64,000 nt of DNA, taken from the NCBI GenBank assembly GCA_039583875.1, contig CM077157.1, forward strand, positions 77,438,346-77,502,345, given 5' to 3'. The notes beneath the pieces were generated by a model. That model was not told where the DNA came from. It made no database searches and saw only the letters and a list, made by a program, of their open reading frames with translations. Below, piece by piece: positions 1 to 11,054 of the stretch (within the stretch, counting starts at the first letter, position 1; each line of letters begins with the position of its first letter). Origin of the DNA: Platanthera guangdongensis. Its lineage: Eukaryota > Streptophyta > Magnoliopsida > Asparagales > Orchidaceae. The position numbers were made by a program, and so were the translations under genes.

Positions 1-1
1 A

Positions 2-2046
2 GACAGTGAAGAACAAGTTGTCTTCACACCAGATGAGATTGAGGAAGAGCCTGCTGTGAAGTCTCCAGCTCCTCAAGTGGATGCTGAAATCCAGGGGGAG
101 CTACCACAAGCTAGCTCCATACACAAAGATAACCTCCAGGGGGAGCCCCTAGTTGTAGAAGAGCCAACTACTCTAGAGAGTGAGCAAGCTACAAAAACAA
201 TTCTAGAGGTAATCACTGAACTAAATGCTTTGGTTTTTCCTATAGAAGATACTGATTTGTCTGATGTTCATCAGCAAACTCAGCTGGATAACCAAGTCCC
301 AGATGCTGTCATAGAAGACACATCTGCTATTGTTCAAGATGTTACTGATCCAATGGTTGAAGAGCCAAGAATTTTTCCAGCTCAGTCTCCAACAGAATAT
401 ATAATGGAAGATCTTTTCTTGAATCTGGATCAAGCAGATTTTGACAAGGAAACTGATGCTGCTGAGAGGGAGAATGCTCCAGTTGAGGGGGAGCAAATTG
501 TATTTCTTGAAGAGCCTACAAGAAAAGAAACTGAGAAGGCATGAGATGTGCAGACTGAGAGGCCCCCAAGCCCTAAGGAAAGGGTAGATATAGCCAGCTC
601 CTCAGCTTCTGAAGATGAGGAGACAAAAAGAGCTAAGAAAAAGAAACTTTATGTATTCAAGAGAAGGAGCCAAAGTTATAAGAAGGCCTTACAATCTATT
701 GCTCCACAGCCTATAGCACAGCCAGCTCCAACTATGGATTATAGTGCTTTAATGGTTGCAATGCAAGTCAAGTTGGATGAGCAAAGGCAGGCCATTGAAA
801 AGTATGTTGATGAAGGGCACAAATCGCTACAGTTTGATCTAACCCAGGACATAAAATCAATAAGATTTGAAATGAATCTTAACAAGAAGGAGATGACAGA
901 CTGCTTCCACAAAGGGGGAAATGCAGTAGTGTACTTAGCTACACACCAAGAAAAGATAAAATCACAAGTTGATGACATAGCCCTGAAGCAAGGATATGTC
1001 CTTGAAAATCAACTTAGAATGAATGACAATTTGACAGAATCTCATAATGCAATTGTCACAGAAATAAAGAATATAGTTGCTGGACCTTCTACCTCTACTG
1101 CTACTGTTAAAGCTGAATTTGACAAAGTATTTCAAGAAGAAATCACTGCTGTTAAGACTCCCAGAAGGACATATCTGAACAACTTAATAAGCTCAAACCT
1201 TTCTTTAAAGATGGAGTCAGATACTTGGATAATCAAATCAGATTCCAGAAGGATGATGTCAGAGATCACATGGCTAGAGAAGTCATAAAGGGGGAGAGAG
1301 TTTTAGTCAAAGCTAGCTCTGATCATGCCAAATAGATATCTAATTCCATCAGAGCTACACTGGGTTATCCTCCTCTTTGTGATGATGACAATGTTGTTGA
1401 ATCTGGTATTCAGCCTGCATATTTAGGAGGGGAGAAACCAGAAGTGGGTCAAGTTATCTATCCTCCTGAAGATTTTGACATGGTGCAAGCTGATATTCAT
1501 CACATGTATAGCCCAACTGAAGGGAAGTCCAATGTCATTCTAGAAAAAGTGGTTCAGCCTATATCTGAAGCTATGCAAGCAGCTATTCAGAACGAAGAAG
1601 AAGCTCTACAGAAAGAAGAAGAGACTAGATTGTCTAAGAAGAGGTTTAGGGAACAAGCTGAACAAAGGCCAGACTTTGAACAGTGGAGTCCTACCTCAAG
1701 AAATATCATTTTGACTGCCTGGAAAGCTGCCAAAGATAATGTGCATGACAGAAACAAATGTTTTTCTGAGGCTGAATGGAGAAAACATGAAATCAGGCAG
1801 GAGGCAATAGTCCAGTACATAAGGAAGGCCAAGATGGGAAAGCTACATCCTACTGCTCAGGAGCGTAGCAAGTACTTTCCAAAGCCATACCATTATTTTG
1901 AAAGGCAGAAGATTAAAGCAGAAGAGATTAAGAAGAAAGATCTGAAAGGCAAGAAGCCTGCTGATGCTGAAGTTGCTGATGCTCCTGTTCAAGCTAAAGT
2001 TCAAGCTGGAAAAGGCATAGTGATTAAGGAGCCAGAACAGAAATAG
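2..2046 (+). pseudogene. Element A env-like third ORF, 5'-truncated and broken
   Basis: This is the extra frame that Sireviruses carry downstream of pol, often called env-like; its function is not established. The frame is already open at the window edge. It has an acidic Glu/Asp/Pro-rich N-terminal part, then a coiled-coil-like stretch (about 730-1090), then a basic C-terminus with a KYFPKPYHYFERQ-type motif near 1870-1915. I see no signal peptide and no membrane segment, so the name env-like is by position only. It is broken by TGA at 542-544, a frame change near 1170-1250 and TAG at 1333-1335. Compared with element C it also lacks about 47 nt near 1465, between short TATCC repeats. It is not functional as it stands. 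Confidence 0.8.
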
Positions 2047-2341
2047 AATTAGAATTTTCTTGAAGTTTACTTTGTAATCTTTTTGATGTAAAACATTTTG
2101 TGAACTTCTGGAAATAAATATGACAGATATTAGAACAATGTGTTATATGTTAAAACTATTTCATATTTATTCTGTGATGATGTCTATGTCTATTTCATAT
2201 TTGTTCTGTGATGATGTATTTGTATACATGTGTGATTAATACATGTTTATGTTTACCCTGCTATATATAATCCTACTTTACATCATTTTGTAATTTTATT
2301 ATGAATGGTGTATATCATTGACTAAGGGTTATGACTTCTCC
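2047..2341. other. AT-rich spacer between env-like frame and PPT of A
   Basis: About 300 bp of AT-rich sequence with short imperfect repeats of TTCATATTTRTTCTGTGATGA around 2158-2212. I see no coding potential. The same position in C (10778-11054) is similar. Confidence 0.5.
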
Positions 2342-2355
2342 AAATAGGGGGAGAT
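2342..2355 (+). other. Polypurine tract of element A
   Basis: AAATAGGGGGAGAT lies directly before the LTR start. This is the usual primer site for plus-strand DNA synthesis in LTR retrotransposons. Element C has the same tract at 10763-10777 on the minus strand. Confidence 0.85.
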
Positions 2356-2500
2356 TGTTGGGTACATTGGTTCAAATGTACCTGATTTGAAGAAGCCTCA
2401 CCCAACTCAATGATATACATCAAAATGTATTTGATGTATTTTGAGTTACATGTGTAGTTTAAGTATTTGCAGGAAATGATGAAAAAATTTCTAAGTCCAT

Positions 2501-3329
2501 GTGTCGACACCCAGAGGGAAAGTGTCGACACTTAAGAAGACTTGTGTCGACACCCAGGCAAGCAGTGTCGACACTTGGAGTCATTGTGTCGACACCAGGG
2601 ATGATGAGTCGACACCAGACAGAAAGTGTCGACACAAGGAGCTGTGTTGACACTCAATGAAGAAAAGCCAGTAAAGTTGTGTCGACACTTAACAGTTGTG
2701 TCGACACCCAGTGAAGTTGTGTCTACATCAGAAAGTGTCGACACTTGGAGGCTGTGTCGACACTCAGCAAAAGACTGCAGAGACTAAGTACAAGTGTCGA
2801 CACCCAGAATAATGTGTCGACACTTAGCTGAAGACTCAACCCTTGAAGAAAGTGTCGACACAAGGAGCTGTGTCGACACTTAGTAAAGAACAGCAAATTT
2901 CAACAAAATATTCTAAGTACAAGTGTCGACACTAAGGGAATGTGTCGACACTCAACCAGAGTCTCGACAGAAGAAGGATGTGTCGACACAAGGAGCTGTG
3001 TCGACACTCAACAAGTATCAACACTGAAGACTTGTGTCGACACCAAGAAGCAGTGTCGACACTTGAAAGATACAACACATAAAGATGTGTCGACACAAAG
3101 GTGTTGTGTCGACACTTAGAAGAATTCAGCAAAATTCTGAAGAACAAGTACTTGTGTCGACACTTAATTTCAGTGTCGACACATAAAGGAGAAGCAGTAT
3201 CGAGATAGAGAATCAACAGCATAAGGAGTTGTGTCGACAACTTGTAGACTAGTGTCGACACTCAAACAACATGTGTCGACACTTGGTCTATAAGTGTCGA
3301 CACTTAAAGACAGAATGTCTCGACACTTA
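2501..3329 (+). repeat. GTGTCGACAC palindromic iteron array (A LTR)
   Basis: A hand count gives about 27 exact copies of the 10-bp palindrome GTGTCGACAC plus several one-base variants in about 0.83 kb. Neighbouring centres are mostly 18-23 bp apart, or about twice that where one copy is missing. The linkers are not conserved, so this is an iteron array and not a simple satellite. It lies upstream of the TATA box, in the expected U3 control region. Confidence 0.9.
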
Positions 3330-3460
3330 AAGACAGTTACAGAATTTTCAAGAACTGACTGGATGACTTGACTGCTGCCAGTCCAGCCAGTCTACAGCAC
3401 CTGTCAGAGTTTTCAGAATTCAGTTATGGACCGGATCAGCCGGTTACCATGAAGAAGGCC

Positions 3461-3467
3461 TATAAAT
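3461..3467 (+). promoter_or_regulatory. TATA box of A LTR
   Basis: TATAAAT sits in GGCCTATAAATAGGCC, just downstream of the iteron array. The C LTRs keep the same box (complement TATTTATA). It is the likely start region for element RNA. Confidence 0.65.
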
Positions 3468-3892
3468 AGGCCTATACTGTCTACAGAAGAGATTGATCAA
3501 CAAGTTGTTGAAGAGATTGAACACAAGTCCAAGTTCAGATTTAAAGAAGATCTAGCTATCAAGTGAAGATCTAAGAAGTTGGAGAGAGAGAGCTCCATCT
3601 AAGAAATCAGCTGTTGGAACCCAGCTGAGAAGAAGGATTCAGATTAGTCTGAATCTTAAGAAGTAGAGATCAAGGATCAACTGCAGAATGAGTCAATCTT
3701 ATTGAGTTCTACTTTCAAGAAGCTTTGAAGAAAGCTAAGTCAGATTGAGTCCAGCTGAGTTCTTCCAAGAACTCATCAAGAATCTCACAACTTATCTCAC
3801 TTTCATCTAAGTTGTTGAGTTTATACTTTTTGTATTCGTTATAACTTGTAGGATCCTTAGGGATCTGAGATTGTAAGCCTGCAATTATAAAG

Positions 3893-3990
3893 GCTGAGTG
3901 TAGGAGAGTTAAATCTCTGAGTGTAGGCCTTTGTGGCTGAGTGTAGGCCTTTGTGGCTGAGTGTAGGCTTTGTGGAAAAGCTGAGTTGTA
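3893..3990 (+). repeat. Short tandem repeats in A LTR (CTGAGTGTAGG type)
   Basis: A unit of about 20 bp, GGCTGAGTGTAGGCCTTTGT, is repeated about three times with partial copies on either side. The C LTRs carry the same repeats near 9062-9130 and 20105-20170, with slightly different copies. B and D have related GTAGG/CTGAG motifs at the same relative place, so this is a conserved but slippage-prone part of the downstream LTR half. Confidence 0.7.
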
Positions 3991-4289
3991 GGGCCTTGGG
4001 CCTGAGGTGTAGGAACCAGTTTGGGTTCTGAGATAGTGGAGAAGTTTGGCCGAATCTAGTACACTGCTAGATAGGCGAAGGGGGAAAGTGGATGTACCCA
4101 TACCTTGGGGAACCACTATAAAACTGTGTGTCTTCTGTGTGCTGTGATTTGCTGTGAATGCTGTGTGATTGCTGTGCAAAAGTAGATTAGATTCTGGGTT
4201 AAAAACTGATTGCTGTCATTAAAGTTTAAAAAAGAATTTGGTCACATATTCACCCCCCCCCTCTAGGTGTTTAGGTACTATATCTTTCT

Positions 4290-4572
4290 GTGAGCACCCT
4301 CATCATAAGTCTTCTACCTCTAATACCGCCACTCCTGTTAGATCACATGTTCAAAAGAACAAGCAAGAGACCTGGAAAAGATACAATAGGTTTGACTGAT
4401 GGTGTCGCGGCAAAGTTGTTCACTTTGCTGTGGATTGCTGTTTTAATACTAGAAATTTTGAAACTCCTCAAGTTAACCATACGAGGCAGACCACTCACAA
4501 GGCTAATCTTTCTAGGGGGAGTATGCTGACTAGGAACAAGGGACCCAAATATGTTTGGGTTCCTAAGGTCAA
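4290..4572 (+). pseudogene. Element B gag C-terminus (degenerate zinc knuckle)
   Basis: Read in shifting frames, this resembles the gag tail of element C. An RFD-W-C-GKV-HFAVDC stretch near 4389-4440 matches the CCHC zinc knuckle of C, with a stop codon and lost cysteines. A GPKYVWVPKV segment follows near 4540-4570; this is the usual join between gag and protease in this group. It normally binds genomic RNA, but this remnant is not functional. Confidence 0.6.
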
Positions 4573-7500
4573 TTGATTTATTTTTTGCCGGTGTGTCCAA
4601 ATGCCAACAAAATGGCTATCTGGTATTTGCACAATGGATCCTCTCGACATATAACCGGGACAAGAAGCTTACTTCAGAATTATACTCCAGTCAAAAATGG
4701 TCCAAAGGTTACCTTTGGTGGCTCTGACTGGGGAATCAAAAAGGGCTACGGTACAATTTCTAACGGTATAGTGTCATTCACTGATGTGGCTTATGTGAAA
4801 GGATTAGAACATAATCTGATCAGCATAAGTCAATTATGTGATAAAGGATTTGTTGTTATCTTTTCTAAGGATCAGTGCCTAATAAAATCGGCCTCCACTA
4901 TGGAGACGATATTAATAGGTACAAGGGGTTGAAATATATTGTCTTAATTTTCTATGTTTAGACACTTCTACCCCAGTATGTTTTATTGCAAAAGATAGTG
5001 CATCTCTTAGTGATCAATGACACAAGAGACTTGCAAAAATAAATTTCAAAACCATCAACTTGCTATTTTCTCAAGACCTAGTATATGACGCACCTACTAT
5101 TAAGTGCATTAAAGAGAGTCCATGTCCCGCATGCCAGATGGGCAAGCAGACAAGGGATACCTTTAAGGGCATTGCCGATAAAGATTCCTCAAGGTGTTTG
5201 CATTTATAACACATGGTCTTATTCGGTCCAATGCAAGTTCATTGCTTAGGAGGTAAGTCATATACGCTGGTAATTGTTGATGATCACTCACATTTTACTT
5301 GGGTGTTCTTTCTGAAATGAAAGTCAGATACCTTTGATGTGTTCACTAACTTTTTTAGGCAAATCCAGAATGAATTAAACTGCTCAGTGGTCAGAATCAA
5401 AAGTGACCACTGAACAAAATTCGAATCTGGTTCCATGACAGAATTATGTGGAAGTCTAGGTATCTTTCATGAGTTTTCCTCCCCGCGTACTCCACAACAA
5501 AATGGAGTTACAGAGAGAAGGATCAGAACACTCATTGAAGCATGCACCACAATGTTGATTGACTCATCTCTACCAGAGAAATTTTGGGCTGAGGCTGTCA
5601 ATACAGCTTGTCACGTGCAAAATAGAGCGTTGATCAACAGGAATCATCATAAGACTCCCTATGAGCTGCGGAAAGGCAGGAGATCGATTGTGTCCTACTT
5701 TAGGATCTTTGGCTGTAAATGATATGTACTTAATAATGGTAAATAACATCGTACCGAGTCTTGAGAAAAATGCTTTGAAGGTATTTTCTTAGGTTATAAT
5801 AGCCATAGTAAGGCTTACAGAATCTTGAATAAAAAAACTCTGGTGGTAGAAGAGTCGATTAATGTTGTTTTTGATGAGACGAGCTTGCTACATAGCATCT
5901 CTTCCAGTATTTTTGTTGAAGATACAGGTTCAAAGCTGACAGAATTAAGCTTTTATGAGACAGTTGAAGACAGTGCTCCAAAGTTCATCAAGATCACTCC
6001 TACAACCTCAATTGGCGAAGAGGATCACCAAGATGAATAAGTTATCCAAGTGGAAGAAGCAACTCCAGAAGTAGTGGAAGCTCCCGATGTAAGGACTCTA
6101 GAGCTCAGACACATGAGGGACCACTAGTTGATCAAATTATAGGAGATCCTCATGCTTGTGTAAGAACTCGAAGAGGAACTACAAATGAGAATTTGTATTT
6201 GAGTTTCCTTTCGCAGGTTGAACCAAAGAAATTGAAGAAGCAAACCAGGATGCATCTTGGATAGTTACAAGAACTACATCAGTTAAAATGCTACCAAGTC
6301 TGGAAGGTTGTACCACGACCTAAAGGCAAGAATGTAATTGGAACAAAGTGGGTCTAAATGAACAAGATGGATAAAGATGGAACCATCATAAATAATAAGG
6401 ACAAACTCATAGCTAAAGGATACAGACAGGAAGAGGGGGTTGACTTCGATCAGACCTATGCTCTAGTAGCAAGACTAGAAGCCATCAGGTTGTTCCTCGC
6501 ATATGCTGCACTTATGGGCTTCATTGTCTATCAAATGGACGTAAAGTCTGCTTTCCTCAATGGTAATATAAAGGAAGAAGTATATATGGAACAACCCCCC
6601 AAGTTTTGTTGATCCTAACCATCCTGACTATGTTTACTTATTATTTAAAACTTTAAACAAGCTCCACGAGCTTGGTATGAAACACTATCTAACTTTCTTC
6701 TTGAGAACAAGTTCACAAGGGGAAAAATAGATAAGACATTATTTCTTAGGGAAATAAAAGGCAAGATTTTGCTAGTGCAAATGTTTGTTGACGACATTAT
6801 TTTTGGCTCTACTGAGGACAAACTTTGCAAAAAGTTTTCCAAACTTATGCAAGAGAAGTTTGAAATGAGCAGTTTGGGTGAGCTGAAATATTTCTTAGGA
6901 CTTCAGGTGAAATAATCTGAATATGGAATTTTCATCTCTTAGACGAAGTTCACCAAGGAGTTGGTTAAGAAATTTGGAATGAAGAATGCAACATCTATGA
7001 GGACTCCAATGGGTTCAGCTATGTCTCTAGGCAAGGATGAGAAAGGGAAACCTTTCTATGAAGCCATGTACAGAAGCATAATTGGGTCTTTGCTCTATCT
7101 TACTACTAGTAGGCCTGACATAATGTTCTCAACATATGTGTGGGCTAGATATCAGGTGAACTCTAAGGAATCTCACTACTCTACTGCTATGCAGATTTTG
7201 AGATACCTTAAAGGAGCACCCAATCTTGGCTTATGGTACCTGAGAAATAATGATACATAACTAATTGGATTTTCAGATGCACACTTTACAGGTAGCAAAG
7301 ATGATAAGAAGAGCACTTCCAGGACTTGCCAATTCCTTGGAAGAAGGCTCATTTCATGGAGTAGCAAGAAACATAATTGTGTTACAATATCAACAGCTGA
7401 GTCAGAATATATTTCTGCAGGCAGTTGTTGTGCACAACTTCTATGGATAAAGAACCTGTTTGAAGACTAAAACATGAAGTTCAAGGACATTCCTATGTTT

Positions 7501-7731
7501 TGTGACTCCTCCAGTACTATAGCAATCACTAACAATCCAGTTTCTCCCAGCCGGACGAAGCATATCGAACTGCGATAACATTTCATTCGAGAGCAAGTGG
7601 AGAATGGGGACATCAACCACCAGTATGTTCCCACAGATAGACAAGTTGCAGATATTTTCACGAAGCTGCTTGATGATAACAAGTTCTTGCTCTTCAAGAC
7701 AGAACATGGTATGCTAAATATGGAGACCTAA
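4573..7731 (+). pseudogene. Element B pol (protease-integrase-RT-RNase H), broken
   Basis: The domains lie in copia order. The protease is near 4610-4930, with the catalytic DSG replaced by HNG. The HHCC zinc region of integrase is near 5020-5170, and the integrase core runs from 5215 to about 5720 with the PRTPQQNG motif. Reverse transcriptase lies at about 6300-6900, with FVDD in place of YVDD near 6790. RNase H lies at about 7260-7731. In-frame stops include a Trp-to-stop change just before the HHCC region and a TGA after the second integrase Asp near 5411. There are also frame changes, for example near 6600. The protein is close to C's but clearly divergent. Confidence 0.85.
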
Positions 7732-8400
7732 AAAGTTGATAGTTCAAGTCAAGAAAGGATTCAACATCAACACCTAAGAAAATGCTAAGGAATTCTCACT
7801 CAGCAAATATCAAGAAAAGTTCAAGTTCACATATGGAATTCTCGAAAAGCGGAAGTGAATTTCTCAAAGGACTTATGTTTCTTGAAAAGGAACTCAGGTT
7901 TCTCGAAAAGAACTTGGTGTTCTCGAAAAGAGCTTGGATTTATCGAAAAGCCCTATGGTTTTCTCGAAAGGCCTTCTGGATTTCTCGAAAAGGACTTGTA
8001 TTTTTCGAAGAACTACTGGATTTCTCGAAAAATGTCTTGGACTTCTCGAAAAATCACTTGGTCTTTTCGAAACACTGTAGGACTTCACGAGAAAATCTTC
8101 ATTCTTTTCGAAAAATCCCATATTTTGTTTCGAGAAATGATGACTACTTTTAGAAAAATGTCGAAATGTCCTTTATGAAATTTTTGAAGAAGTCAAACCT
8201 CCTTTCCAGGTATGCATGTCCTCATTTTCAAAATTCTTAATTTAATATATATAGGGAAGTCCATCACTAGACATTTCAAAAAAGATCTTCCGGAGAACGA
8301 CGCATCATTTCAGCCGATGACGTTTCGTTTCAGCCGCTCTTCCCCGAGAACTCCACTCCTCCTCACCGACCAGTCAGAAACTCTTACACCTCTGTAATTA
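7732..8400. other. Spacer between B pol and B env-like frame
   Basis: This non-coding stretch contains a phased TTCTCGAAAA array (listed separately) followed by about 200 bp of ordinary sequence with no clear motif. Two overlapping frames of about 110 codons across the array arise only because the repeat lacks stop codons; their FSRK/FLEK-type peptide repeats are not a recognised protein. Confidence 0.6.
7841..8135 (+). repeat. Phased TTCTCGAAAAG iteron array in B spacer
   Basis: TCGA cores lie at 7842, 7903, 7923, 7943, 7964, 7985, 8005, 8025, 8046, 8067, 8108 and 8130, with one-base variants at 7863, 7883 and 8087. The spacing is therefore 20-22 bp over about 15 units. Most units read TTCTCGAAAAG or TTTTCGAA; the 10-bp linkers vary. 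B's LTR (24480-24830) holds TTTTCGAAAA and TTTCGAGAA copies of the same type. Confidence 0.88.
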
Positions 8401-8739
8401 ATGGCTCCTACAGTGAAGATAGGGTTTGGCAGTGACTTTGTCCGCACTGACATCACCGAACTTTCTGACGATTTCCGCAACATCATTATACTTCTTGAAA
8501 CTGTCGGTCTCTCTTTCATTCTAGAGCAACCTTGCAAAGTATTCATTCCAGATATTGAAGAATTCTTCCTTAATGGCAAGATCAAGAGAAGTGGTAAGTT
8601 ACTGAAGACTTCCGTCAGACATGTAAAGATCAAGATCAAGTCATCCTCTAAAAGAGAGCTTCTGAAACTGCCTGCAATCGATGAGGAAGACGACTTGGAA
8701 GAACCAGATTACTCTAGGGCCATTTCTTTCTATGGTCTC
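8401..8739 (+). pseudogene. Element B env-like ORF, 5' part (interrupted by C)
   Basis: An open frame of 113 codons from ATG at 8401 stops at the TGA formed by the first bases of element C. It matches the start of C's env-like frame (13939 downward): an acidic N-terminus, a region with FLNG, then VKIKIKS. The reading frame continues in phase at 21812 on the other side of C, which shows that C split one gene. Confidence 0.8.
8735..8739 (+). repeat. Target site duplication of element C (left)
   Basis: GTCTC here is identical to 21807-21811 at the other end of C. Five base pairs is the usual copia duplication length. Confidence 0.92.
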
Positions 8740-9592
8740 TGAAAGATATAGTACCTAAACACCTAGAGGGGGGGGGGTGAATAGGTGACCAAATTCTTTT
8801 TAACTTTTTATGGCAGCAATCAGTTTTTAACACAGATTTATATCTACTATTTCACAGCAATTACACAGCATTCACAGCAAACCACAGCACACAGAAGACA
8901 CATAGTTTTATAGTGGTTCCCCAAGGTTTGGGTACATCCACTTTCCCCCTTCGCCTATCTAGCAGTGTACTAGATTCGGCCAAACTCCTCCACTATCTCA
9001 GAACCCAAAACTAGTTCCTACACCTCAGGCCCAAGGCCCTACAACTCAGCTTCTTTACAAAGCCTACACTCAGCCACAAAGGCCTACACTCAGCCACCAA
9101 GGCCTACACTCAGCCACCAAGGCCTACACTCAGAGATTTCAATCTCCTACACTCAGGCTCTCAAGCCCTAAACTCAGCCTTTATAATTACAGGCTTACAA
9201 GACTCAGATCCAAAGGATCCTACAAGATAAAATGAATACAAAATTGTTAACTCAGCAACCCAGAGACAAGAGAGGGGAGTTGTGAGTTTCTTGATGAGTT
9301 CTTGGACGAACTCAACTGAAATCAATCTGACTTAGCTTTCTTCAAAGCTTCTTGAAAGTAGAACTCAATAAGATTGACTCCTTCTGCAGTAGATCCTTGA
9401 TCTCTGCTACTTAAGATTCAGAGTGAATCTGAACCCTTCTTCTCAGCCTGGTTCCAACAGCTGATTTCTTGGATGGAGCTCTCTCTCTCCAACTTCTTAG
9501 ATCTTCACTTGATAGCTAGATCTTCTTTGTATTACTTGTCTGAACAGCCACTTGATCTGTCTCAACAACAGTTTCTGTAGACTGTATAAGCC

Positions 9593-9600
9593 TATTTATA
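9593..9600 (-). promoter_or_regulatory. TATA box of C 3' LTR
   Basis: TATTTATA on the plus strand reads TATAAATA on the element's strand. It corresponds to 3461 in A and 20635-20642 in the other C LTR. Confidence 0.6.
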
Positions 9601-9734
9601 GGCCTTCTTCATGGTAACTGGCTGGTCCGGTCCATAACTGAATTCTGACAACTCTGACAGGTGCAGTAGACTGGCTGGAATGGCAGCTGTCAAGTCATCC
9701 AGTCAGTTCTTGAAAATTCTGTAACTGTCTTTAA

Positions 9735-10618
9735 GTGTCGAGACTTTCTGTCTTTAAGTGTCGACACTTATAGACCAAGTGTCGACACAAGTTGTCTAAG
9801 TGTCGACACTAGTCTACAAGGTGTCGACACAACTCCTTGTGTTGTAGATTTTGTATCTCGACACTACTTCTTCTTCATGTGTCGACACTGAAATTGAGTG
9901 TCGACACAAGTACTTGTACTTCAGTATCTTGCTGAATTCTTCTAAGTGTCGACACAACACCTTTGTGTCGACACATCTTCATGTGATGAATCTGTTAAGT
10001 GTCGACACTGCTTCTTGGTGTCGACACATGTCTTCAGTGTTGATACTTGTTGAGTGTCGACACATTGCTCTGGGTGTCGACACTTTCTTCTTCTGTCGAG
10101 ACTGGCTGAGTGTCGACACATTCCCTTAGTGTCGACACTTGTACTTAGAATATTTTGTTGAACTTTGCTGATCTTTGCTAAGTGTCGACACAGCTCCTTG
10201 TGTCGACACTTTCTTCAAGTGTTGAGTCTTCAGCTGAGTGTCGACACATTGTTCTGGGTGTCGACACTTACTTCAAGTGTTGAATCTTCTGCTGAGTGTC
10301 GACACATTGTTCTGGGTGTCGACACTTGTACTTAGTCTCTGCAGACTTTTGCTGAGTGTCGACACAGCTCCAAGTGTCGACACTTTCTGATGTAGACACA
10401 GTTTTTCTGGGTGTCGACACAACTGCTAAGTGTCGACACAGCTTCACTGTCTTTTCTTCACTGAGTGTCGACACAGCTCCTTGTGTCGACACTCTCTGTC
10501 TGGTGTCGACTCAGCATCCCTGATGTCGACACAATGACTCCAAGTTTCGACACTGCTTGCCTGGGTGTCGACACAAGTCTTCTTAAGTGTCGACACTTTC
10601 CCTCTGGGTGTCGACACA
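9735..10618 (-). repeat. GTGTCGACAC iteron array (C 3' LTR)
   Basis: The same 10-bp palindrome as in A, in several dozen exact and variant copies with a common spacing near 20 bp. The array is U3-located, upstream of the TATA box on the element's strand. Its partner array is at about 20773-21662. Confidence 0.9.
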
Positions 10619-10762
10619 TGGACTTAGAAACTTTTTCTTCTTTCCTGCAAATACTTATCCTGCACAAGTAAACTCAAAACACATCAAATACATTTTGATG
10701 TATATCATTGAGTTGGGTGAGGCTTCTTCAAATCACGTACATTTGAACCAATGTACCCAACA

Positions 10763-10777
10763 ATCTCCCCCTATTTG
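10763..10777 (-). other. Polypurine tract of element C
   Basis: ATCTCCCCCTATTTG on the plus strand reads CAAATAGGGGGAGAT on the element's strand, immediately before the 3' LTR. Confidence 0.88.
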
Positions 10778-11054
10778 GAGAAGTCATAACCCTTAGTCAA
10801 TGATATACACCATTCATAATAAAATTACAAAATGATATAAAGCAGGATTATATATAGCAGGGCAAACATAAACATGTATGAAACAAACATGTACACATAG
10901 ATTTCATCACAGAACAATTATGAAATAAATTTAACACATAGCAAATTTATTACACAACACATTGTTCCCATACTTTGTCATATTTTTATTTCAAAAAGTT
11001 TACAGAATATTTTACATCAAAAATTATATAGTAAACTCTAAGAAAATTCTAATT

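Larger units (their letters stand above)
1..4289 (+). mobile_element. Element A: Sirevirus-like Ty1/copia retrotransposon, 3' part
   Basis: The window opens inside the env-like third reading frame of a Sirevirus-type copia element. After it come a polypurine tract and one complete 3' LTR; the 5' LTR, gag and pol lie upstream of the window. The LTR and env-like frame match those of element C throughout by eye, so A and C belong to one family. The right end abuts gag-like sequence of element B, so A probably inserted into B. The target duplication cannot be checked because the left end is outside the window. Confidence 0.85.
2356..4289 (+). repeat. 3' LTR of element A
   Basis: The LTR begins TGTTGGGTACATTGG and ends at the C-tract motif CACCCCCCCCCCTCTAGG followed by GGTACTATATCTTTC. 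The final CA seen in C is mutated here. Its U3 half is filled with GTGTCGACAC repeats. A TATA box lies at 3461. The downstream part carries short CTGAGTGTAGG repeats (about 3893-3990). It is about 1.93 kb, against 2.02-2.03 kb for the LTRs of C. The C-tract/CTCTAGG terminus recurs in B, D, F and G and agrees with the conserved LTR end described for Sireviruses. Confidence 0.88.
8740..10762 (-). repeat. 3' LTR of element C
   Basis: This 2,023-bp LTR runs from TGAAAGATATAG to TACCCAACA on the plus strand. It contains a G/C-tract terminus (8768-8780), CTGAGTGTAGG-type repeats (about 9062-9130), a TATA box and a GTGTCGACAC array (about 9735-10618). It pairs with 19776-21806. Confidence 0.92.

Noticed and set aside
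2459..3261. Minus-strand frames with repeated VDT/CRH/SVDT peptides across the LTR arrays (also near 9851-10671 and 21312-21711)
   Set aside because: They exist in several frames at once because GTGTCGACAC has no stop in any frame. There is no initiation context, no homology, and they lie in LTR control regions.
7841..8135. Regular short repeats with variable spacers, considered as a CRISPR array
   Set aside because: The repeat is only about 10 bp and the spacer about 10 bp, inside a plant retrotransposon; no cas genes and no prokaryotic context.
7782..8178. Overlapping 107- and 123-codon frames with FSRK/FLEK repeats
   Set aside because: By-products of the TTCTCGAAAAG array, open in two frames at once, with no recognised protein.
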